Of a stretch of 64,000 nt of DNA, positions 62,526-64,000 are shown piece by piece; position 1 is the first letter of the stretch, and every line of letters starts with the position of its first letter. Under the pieces are notes generated by a model. That model was not told the origin of the DNA. It ran no database searches and saw nothing but the letters and a program-made list of their open reading frames with translations. The position numbers were made by a program, and so were the translations under genes. The DNA lies in the NCBI GenBank assembly GCA_032358255.1, contig JAULBX010015863.1, positions 1 through 64,000 on the forward strand, written 5' to 3'. This DNA is from Heterotrichella gracilis. Its lineage: Eukaryota; Sar; Xanthophyceae; Tribonematales; Xanthonemataceae.

Positions 62526-64000
62526 GGGGGGGCAGGGGCAGGGGCAGGGGCAGGGGGGGGGCTCAGGCGCAGGGGGTGGAATGCACAAAGGCGCCAGGGG
62601 AGCGCTGAGAGGAGGAAGATGTGCAGCTGTTGAGTCTTTTACAATGAGGACGGGCCGGTACAAATGCAGTACCTCCCCCCGTCAAAGTGCAGTATAGCCC
62701 AGTGGCAGCAAGGGGAAGAGCAGGGGGAGGGTGGTGCTAAGGAGACCCCCCAGCAGATCGTGGGGCTAGGCGCAGAGCCTGGGGTTAGCCGCAAGCCAGG
62801 AGAATACCAGACCACCTGGAATGTTGCACGCGGTATATATTATGGTGGTCCCTGACAGGACAGTGTCCTATATCTCTGAATCGGCTGGTGAGGGAACACT
62901 GGACGCAATTGCACATCATCTGTAAATAGATGATCTTATGTGATGATGGATTCGGACTGACAGTGTGGCAGACTGCGAGTCTGATGAATCATCATATTTC
63001 AGATATATGATGCCATTTAATGGCAATTTACCGGCTTATTCCACAACTTGTGTATTGTAGCATGCTTAGCAAGCACATTCTGCGGTCCAGGGCGAGCACG
63101 GTGCCATCTGTGACATTAGCCTAGTGGGACACTGCCGCGGTGCTAGTATATTAGTAATATAACAACAATAGCATTATACAGGCACTGCCAACCGGCCTGG
63201 TAATCATCTAGACTAGATGATACTGCCTTTAAATGTGTTTAGCTACTGTACTGTATGCATACTGTAAGCATATGTACATCAAACTTTGGCTTTGAAAGTC
63301 AAAATCAAAACCAAACGGAGGTTCGGCTGGACCCGATGTAGCATCCGGGATTAACTTAACATGGACCATCAAGTATTGCTTTTACAATATTTGGCTTCAA
63401 GCTAACTTGACACCATGATGGACCATAAAGTATTGTCTTTAAAAATATTGATAGGTCCTCGTGAAATGATTTTCAGCGCCGCAACTATAGAATAAATTGC
63501 AATTTTGCAATTTGTTAACATTCCAGTGGTCAGCCAGGCTTAAGCCAATTTAATTAAAGCCACTTGAGCCTGGAGGGCTATTCACGTTATCACTTAATGA
63601 TCATTCGAACGTTTGTCTAGCACGGGGTAAATTTAACTTTGCCGTCAATGACATGCATGCCGGCATCATCCTTTGATTGAATCAGTCAAGACCAGATCTT
63701 AGATGCCTGGCCCACGCAGGTACTGTTTAGAATAGTAGGAGATCTCCTATCACTACTTTGGCATTTTGTATGATATCCAGTTGCCGACATACTCATTAAA
63801 AAGTATACATCCCTGTAGCACGGCACCACTAAAAAGAAACGCCGTCGGGAGCAGCACTGAATTTCAAAAGCAAATGCCTGCCATCATGGCTGAACTTCAA
63901 AAGGAAATGCCTGCCATGATGGCTGGTGCACACCCTAAGCTGTTCAAATATCCGGGCCGAAGGTGGAGAACAAGAGCAGGGCACGGGAGTTTGTCTGAGC
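62526..64000. other. Downstream flank turning AT-rich, no clear gene
   Basis: Just after the SKA1 stop come four GGGGCA units (62,528-62,560). From about 62,830 the composition becomes AT-rich. Two imperfect copies of a unit containing TGGACCAT and AAGTATTG (about 63,362 and 63,418) suggest old duplicated or mobile DNA. No family was recognised. Confidence 0.45.
63739..64000 (+). CDS. Open frame running off the right edge, with an 11-residue repeat
   Basis: After two TAG codons, the frame from 63739 is open to the end of the window (87 codons). It includes two 33-base units (63859-63891 and 63892-63924) reading EFQKQMPAIMA and ELQKEMPAMMA. The differences between units keep the frame and are mostly conservative, which hints at coding use. 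No start or splice site was settled and no family was recognised. Confidence 0.3.

Overview
This is a stretch of nuclear eukaryotic DNA. Nearly every real gene is split into short, phase-consistent exons by GT-AG introns of about 100-400 bases, with two GC-AG exceptions. The content points to a green alga (Chlorophyta), probably a flagellate close to the volvocine or chlorophycean lineages. The evidence is GC-rich coding sequence, hydroxyproline-rich (PPSPPPP) wall-type protein, CCCTAAA/TTTAGGG telomere-like motifs in introns, a basal-body-type coiled-coil protein, and a TFIIE-beta that looks plant-like. The species cannot be fixed from sequence alone. All gene models below were assembled by hand: splice sites were accepted only where the codon phase closes exactly across each junction.

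Layout, left to right. 1-128: piece of a LINE reverse transcriptase (minus) running off the left edge. 307-1593: 5' part of a TPR protein (minus). 2805-8420: large single-pass membrane glycoprotein with Cys-repeat, TSP1 and EGF-like modules (minus). 9999-13551: coiled-coil protein resembling basal body orientation factor 1 (plus). 14500-21030: secreted G8/parallel-beta-helix protein of the CEMIP/TMEM2 type (minus). 22324-24202: TFIIE beta subunit (minus). 25557-27541: ADAT2/TAD2 tRNA adenosine deaminase subunit (minus). 28630-29510: small membrane protein (plus). 30974-33135: Asn-rich secreted protein (minus). 34984-53862: a complete Dicer gene of about 33 exons and 18.9 kb (minus). 54945-56120: SAM-dependent methyltransferase with an N-terminal hydrophobic segment (minus). 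57535-58806: small protein with an acidic tail (minus). 59876-62525: SKA1-type kinetochore protein (plus). From about 62.8 kb the DNA becomes AT-rich and carries only degenerate repeats and a short open frame at the right edge.

The genes do not form a cluster with one function. They are ordinary neighbours serving RNA silencing (Dicer), transcription initiation (TFIIE), tRNA editing (ADAT2), mitosis (SKA1), cilia (BBOF1-like) and the cell surface (three secreted or membrane proteins). The most interesting structure is inside the Dicer gene. The intron between the two halves of the second RNase III domain holds a perfect 43-bp inverted repeat, flanked by decayed partial copies of the neighbouring RNase III exons. 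The transcript of the gene that makes Dicer would therefore contain a long hairpin that Dicer itself could cut.
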